From Marivivens aquimaris (GTDB lineage Bacteria; Pseudomonadota; Alphaproteobacteria; Rhodobacterales; Rhodobacteraceae): a stretch of DNA of 64,000 nt. The notes beneath the pieces were generated by a model that was not told where the DNA came from, did no database searches, and worked only from the letters and a program-made list of their open reading frames with translations. Positions 60,945 through 64,000 of the stretch are shown here, piece after piece. How positions within the stretch are numbered: position 1 is the first letter of the stretch; every line of letters begins with the position of its first letter. The DNA lies in the NCBI RefSeq assembly GCF_015220045.1, contig NZ_JADBGB010000001.1, positions 1,827,001-1,891,000 on the forward strand, read 5' to 3'. Made by a program: the position numbers and the translations under genes.

Positions 60945-61637
60945 TCAGATGCGGAGCAGGTCTTCGAGTTGATTGAGGACATTGCGGTCTTCGTTGCTCC
61001 AATCCGCGTTGCGCGATTTGAAGAGCGTTGCCTGACTCGCGTGAATGAGTGCGTCATCGAGGATTTTCAGACCGTTCGCGCGCAGCGTTTCACCGGTCGA
61101 GGTGATGTCTGCCACCGCTTCGGCGGTCTCATTGCGGACAGTGCCTTCGGTTGCGCCTTGGCTGTCGACCAGTTGGTAGTCGGCAACGCCGTTGTCGCGC
61201 AGGAACTCGCGGACAAGGCGGTGGTATTTCGTCGCGATGCGCAGGCGGAAACCGTGGTTGCGGCGGAATTGTGCAGCGGCGGCGTCCAGATCATCGAGGG
61301 TGTCCACGTCGACCCAGCCGTTCGGCACGGCAATGATCAGATCAGCACCGCCGAAGCCCATCGGAGCCAGTTCGCGGATGCGGTTTTCCCAATCCGGCAC
61401 TTTTTCGCGGACCAAGTCAGAGCCGGTAACGCCGAGGTGGATACGGCCAGCCGACAGCTCGCGCGGAATTTCACCGGCCGAGAGCAGCACCAGCTCGATA
61501 CCGTCGATGCCTTCGACAGCGCCGGAGTATTCGCGCTCCGAACCGGTTTTCACCAGCTTCAGGCCGCGATCTGCGAACCATTCGAAGGTCTTCTCCATCA
61601 GCCGCCCTTTGGACGGCACACCAAGTTTCACGGTCAT
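60945..61637 (-). CDS. hisG: ATP phosphoribosyltransferase catalytic subunit, short form
   Basis: A 230-residue short-form HisG that starts histidine synthesis by condensing ATP and PRPP. It shows LGVPSKGRLMEKTFEWF, the central PNGWVDVD and DITSTGETLRANGLKIL, which forms the PRPP-binding loop. It lacks the C-terminal regulatory domain of long HisG and therefore needs HisZ, encoded directly upstream with a 4-nt overlap. It is the last gene in hisS-hisZ-hisG. Confidence 0.95.
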   Translation of the reverse strand: MTVKLGVPSKGRLMEKTFEWFADRGLKLVKTGSEREYSGAVEGIDGIELVLLSAGEIPRELSAGRIHLGVTGSDLVREKVPDWENRIRELAPMGFGGADLIIAVPNGWVDVDTLDDLDAAAAQFRRNHGFRLRIATKYHRLVREFLRDNGVADYQLVDSQGATEGTVRNETAEAVADITSTGETLRANGLKILDDALIHASQATLFKSRNADWSNEDRNVLNQLEDLLRI

Positions 61638-62716
61638 GCCTGCCCCCTGAGTGCGACGACGAGTTCCGGACGGATGACGGCGCCCACGGCGGGCACTTCG
61701 CGGCCACGGCCAAGCACGCGGGTTAGCGCGTCATAACGGCCGCCAGTTGCCACGGCGGGCATTCCAGCGCGGGTTTCCGAATAGAAGCCGAAGACGAAGC
61801 CGTCGTAGTATTCGAGCGAGGTGCGGCCAAAGTTACCTTCGAATTCCAGCGCATCCACGTCGATACCGGCTTCAGACAGCGCATCGAGACGCTGGGAGAA
61901 GCGGGTCACAGCCTCGGAGATCGACGGCATATCCACGGCGATGTCACGCAGGTTGCCGAGGACATTCGGGCAGGTTTCGCGCAGGCTCACAAGTTCTTCG
62001 AGCATCGCGATCTGTTCGCTGTCGATAGGGGCCATTTGCGCATCTTCGCGGAGCGCCGCGATGCGGTCTTCGACCTCTTTGGCGGAGCGGAGGCCGACAA
62101 CTTGAGCGTCAGCCATCGGATCAGCTTTGGCCAGCAGCGCGGCGCGGGTTGCAGGAACGTCGGCTTTGCCGCCGAAACGTTCCAGCAATGCGCGGAAGCG
62201 GCGGGGGCGCCAGATGTGGCGCAGCAGAGCTGCTTTGCGCGCGTCGGATGTGTCGAGCCCGCGAACAGCGGCGGTCAGGATACCGTAGTCGCCAGTTGCA
62301 GCGCGGACGGGCAGACCGTCCAGAGCCTTCGCGATGATCGCGAAGACCTCTGCGTCGGCTTGAACAGGCGCTTTGCCGTCGAACACCTCGTAGCCGACCT
62401 GCACGTACTCGTTCGGGCGGCTAAGGTCTTCTTCCTGCATACGGAAGACTTTGCCCGAGTAGGTGTAGCGGGCCGGATCGGCGTTGGATTCCATGTGCCA
62501 CTGCACCACGGGAACAGTGAAGTCCGGGCGGAGCATCATCTCGCCGCGCACGCCGTCTGTGGTCACATAGGCGCGGCCACGGATGTCTTCACCATAGAGG
62601 TCGAGAAGCGTTTCGGCGGGTTGCAGGATGTCCGTTTCGACAAGCTGCGCGCCCTGCGCTTCAAAGAGCGCGCGGATGCGGCGCGCTTCTTCGTTCGTCT
62701 GGCGAAGTCCCGTCAT
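61634..62716 (-). CDS. hisZ: ATP phosphoribosyltransferase regulatory subunit
   Basis: A 360-residue HisRS-like protein without aminoacylation function. It resembles the catalytic core of histidyl-tRNA synthetase ([30 protein letters not shown], then [20 protein letters not shown], and [17 protein letters not shown]) but lacks the anticodon-binding domain. It forms the hetero-octamer with short HisG and conveys histidine feedback. It overlaps hisS and hisG by 4 nt each. Confidence 0.93.
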   Translation of the reverse strand: MTGLRQTNEEARRIRALFEAQGAQLVETDILQPAETLLDLYGEDIRGRAYVTTDGVRGEMMLRPDFTVPVVQWHMESNADPARYTYSGKVFRMQEEDLSRPNEYVQVGYEVFDGKAPVQADAEVFAIIAKALDGLPVRAATGDYGILTAAVRGLDTSDARKAALLRHIWRPRRFRALLERFGGKADVPATRAALLAKADPMADAQVVGLRSAKEVEDRIAALREDAQMAPIDSEQIAMLEELVSLRETCPNVLGNLRDIAVDMPSISEAVTRFSQRLDALSEAGIDVDALEFEGNFGRTSLEYYDGFVFGFYSETRAGMPAVATGGRYDALTRVLGRGREVPAVGAVIRPELVVALRGQA

Positions 62717-64000
62717 TGCTTCTGGCTTTCAAGGATTTCGCGGACTTTGGCGACGAGCTCCGAACGCGGCATTTCGTACTGCGAGGGACGCTCTTTCCAT
62801 TCGTCGAGCGTGGCGTTCTGCGCGATCTGGGCACCGAGGATCAGGTCCTTGATCTGCACAACGCCGTTTTCCTTTTCGCTGCCACCTTCGATGACGGCGA
62901 TCGGGCTGTTGCGCTTGTCCGCATACTTCAACTGGTTGCCGAAGTTCTTCGGGTTGCCGAGGTAAACCTCGGCGCGGATGCCTGCGTTGCGCAGCTCGGC
63001 GACCATAGCCTGATAGTCAGCCATGCGGTCCTTATCCATGACGGTCACGACCACGGGGCCGGTCGGCGCTCCGCCCATGCGGCCTTTTGCGCGGAGCGCG
63101 GCGAGCAGACGGTCAACACCAATCGACACGCCCGTTGCGGGGACTTCCTGACCGGTGAAGCGCTTGACCAGATCGTCGTAACGACCACCGCCCGACACCG
63201 AGCCGAACTGGCGCGGACGGCCCTTTTCGTCGAGGATTTCAAAGGTCAGTTCTGCTTCGAACACGGGGCCAGTGTAGTAACCGAGACCGCGCACGACCGA
63301 CGGGTCGATCAGGATACGGTCAGGGCCGTAGCCTTGGGCGTCCAGCAGTTCCGCGATGTATTCAAGCTCGTTCACGCCATCATTGCCGACGACCGAACCG
63401 CCGACCAGTTCACGCAGACGCGCAGCGGTCGCAGCGCCGGTGTCGCGGCGGGCGGACATGAAGCCCATGACGATGTCGGCTTGCTCGTCCGAAAGCCCAG
63501 CGCCCTTGGTGAAGTCGCCGGACTCGTCCATGCGGCCCTTGCCGATCAGAAGGCGGACGCCCTCCTCACCGAATTTGTCGAACTTGTCGATGGCGCGGAG
63601 CACGGTGCCGCGCTCTTCGGCCATTGCCTCGGGGTCATTGGGGTCGAGAACGCCTGCGACTTCCATCACGCCGTTCAGCACTTTGCGGTTGTTCACGCGC
63701 ACGATGTAGTCACCGCGCGGAATGCCGACGGTTTCCAGCGTGTCGGACAGCATCGCGCAGATCTCTGCGTCGGCGGCAACAGTCGGCGCGCCGACGGTAT
63801 CCGCGTCACACTGATAGAACTGACGGAAGCGGCCCGGTCCGGGCTTTTCATTACGCCAGACGGGCCCCATCGCGTAGCGGCGATAGGGCGACGGCAGGTC
63901 ATTGCGGTACTGCGCAGCCACTCGCGCCAGCGGCGCGGTCAGGTCATAGCGCAGCGCGACCCAGTCCTTTTCGTCTTCCTGCCATGCGAACACACCCTCG
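62713..64000 (-). CDS. hisS: Histidyl-tRNA synthetase, N-terminus outside the window
   Basis: About 428 residues are visible; the frame continues past the right edge as Glu-Gly-Val-Phe-Ala-Trp, so a GTG at 63993 is internal and not the start. Class II synthetase motifs are present: [40 protein letters not shown] (motif 2), SGGGRYDDL and [13 protein letters not shown] (motif 3). The last 95 residues form the anticodon-binding domain. It charges tRNA-His and is coupled to hisZ by a 4-nt overlap. Confidence 0.95.
   Translation of the reverse strand, partial: EGVFAWQEDEKDWVALRYDLTAPLARVAAQYRNDLPSPYRRYAMGPVWRNEKPGPGRFRQFYQCDADTVGAPTVAADAEICAMLSDTLETVGIPRGDYIVRVNNRKVLNGVMEVAGVLDPNDPEAMAEERGTVLRAIDKFDKFGEEGVRLLIGKGRMDESGDFTKGAGLSDEQADIVMGFMSARRDTGAATAARLRELVGGSVVGNDGVNELEYIAELLDAQGYGPDRILIDPSVVRGLGYYTGPVFEAELTFEILDEKGRPRQFGSVSGGGRYDDLVKRFTGQEVPATGVSIGVDRLLAALRAKGRMGGAPTGPVVVTVMDKDRMADYQAMVAELRNAGIRAEVYLGNPKNFGNQLKYADKRNSPIAVIEGGSEKENGVVQIKDLILGAQIAQNATLDEWKERPSQYEMPRSELVAKVREILESQKQ

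Noticed and set aside
63991..63993. GTG at 63993 as the start of hisS.
   Set aside because: The preceding codons encode Glu-Gly, which match the interior sequence EGVFAW of histidyl-tRNA synthetases. The gene simply runs out of the window.

Overview
The window looks like chromosome of a marine alphaproteobacterium of the Rhodobacterales (Roseobacter group). The reasons are moderately high GC by eye, tightly overlapped operons (ATGA and TGATG junctions), the hisS-hisZ-hisG order with a short-form HisG, a short class II ribonucleotide reductase, DUF1489, RTX-type secreted proteins and an unusually dense set of ABC importers. I saw no tRNA or rRNA gene, insertion sequence, phage gene or CRISPR array. 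No species call is possible from the sequence alone.

Layout. (1) 1-9.9 kb is an amino-sugar locus. The minus strand carries nagA (cut by the window edge), a ROK kinase, agaS and a regulator. The divergent plus strand carries cutC, a Gfo/Idh/MocA oxidoreductase, a sugar ABC importer and nagB. It should import an N-acetylhexosamine, phosphorylate, deacetylate and deaminate it. The regulator appears to join an RpiR-type DNA-binding domain to a DeoR-type sensor. (2) 9.9-24 kb is a catabolic locus I cannot assign. It has a LacI regulator, a second ABC importer, a two-domain SnoaL/NTF2-like protein, an amidase preceded by a 54-codon AtzG/GatC-like gene, two different HisD-family dehydrogenases, an RraA-type aldolase, an alpha/beta hydrolase, a bicupin and an SDR. 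Its two control regions share a 17-bp motif (14 of 17 positions identical), so the whole block is probably one regulon. This is the best candidate for an undescribed pathway.

(3) 24-27.9 kb holds a large secreted nuclease with CtrA-like sites upstream. (4) 27.9-32.3 kb holds a flavin oxidoreductase and an argE-lysR-DUF1028-ridA group with a LysR-type palindrome in front. (5) 32.7-41.9 kb holds a secreted RTX/SASA esterase, a LacI regulator, and a ugpBAEC importer ending in an EEP-fold phosphodiesterase. The esterase and ugp control regions share an ACACGTGT palindrome. (6) 41.9-44.5 kb is a cyanide-insensitive-type bd oxidase with a 31-codon DUF2474 gene. It is followed by an AraC regulator and a membrane protein.

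(7) 46.5-58 kb is an apparently complete D-apiose/D-apionate catabolic locus. It has a ribose-type ABC importer with a DUF2291 lipoprotein, apsD, apnL, apnO, a DUF1537 kinase and a RuBisCO-like protein. A GntR/FCD regulator probably binds a 14-bp sequence found identically in both divergent control regions. Apiose occurs in plant, seagrass and duckweed cell walls, so plant-derived material is a likely carbon source. (8) 58-64 kb is housekeeping: nrdJ, DUF1489, hisG, hisZ and hisS (cut by the right edge).

All four ABC importers have a GC-rich stem-loop directly after the substrate-binding-protein gene. This would explain how one operon can make more binding protein than membrane components.
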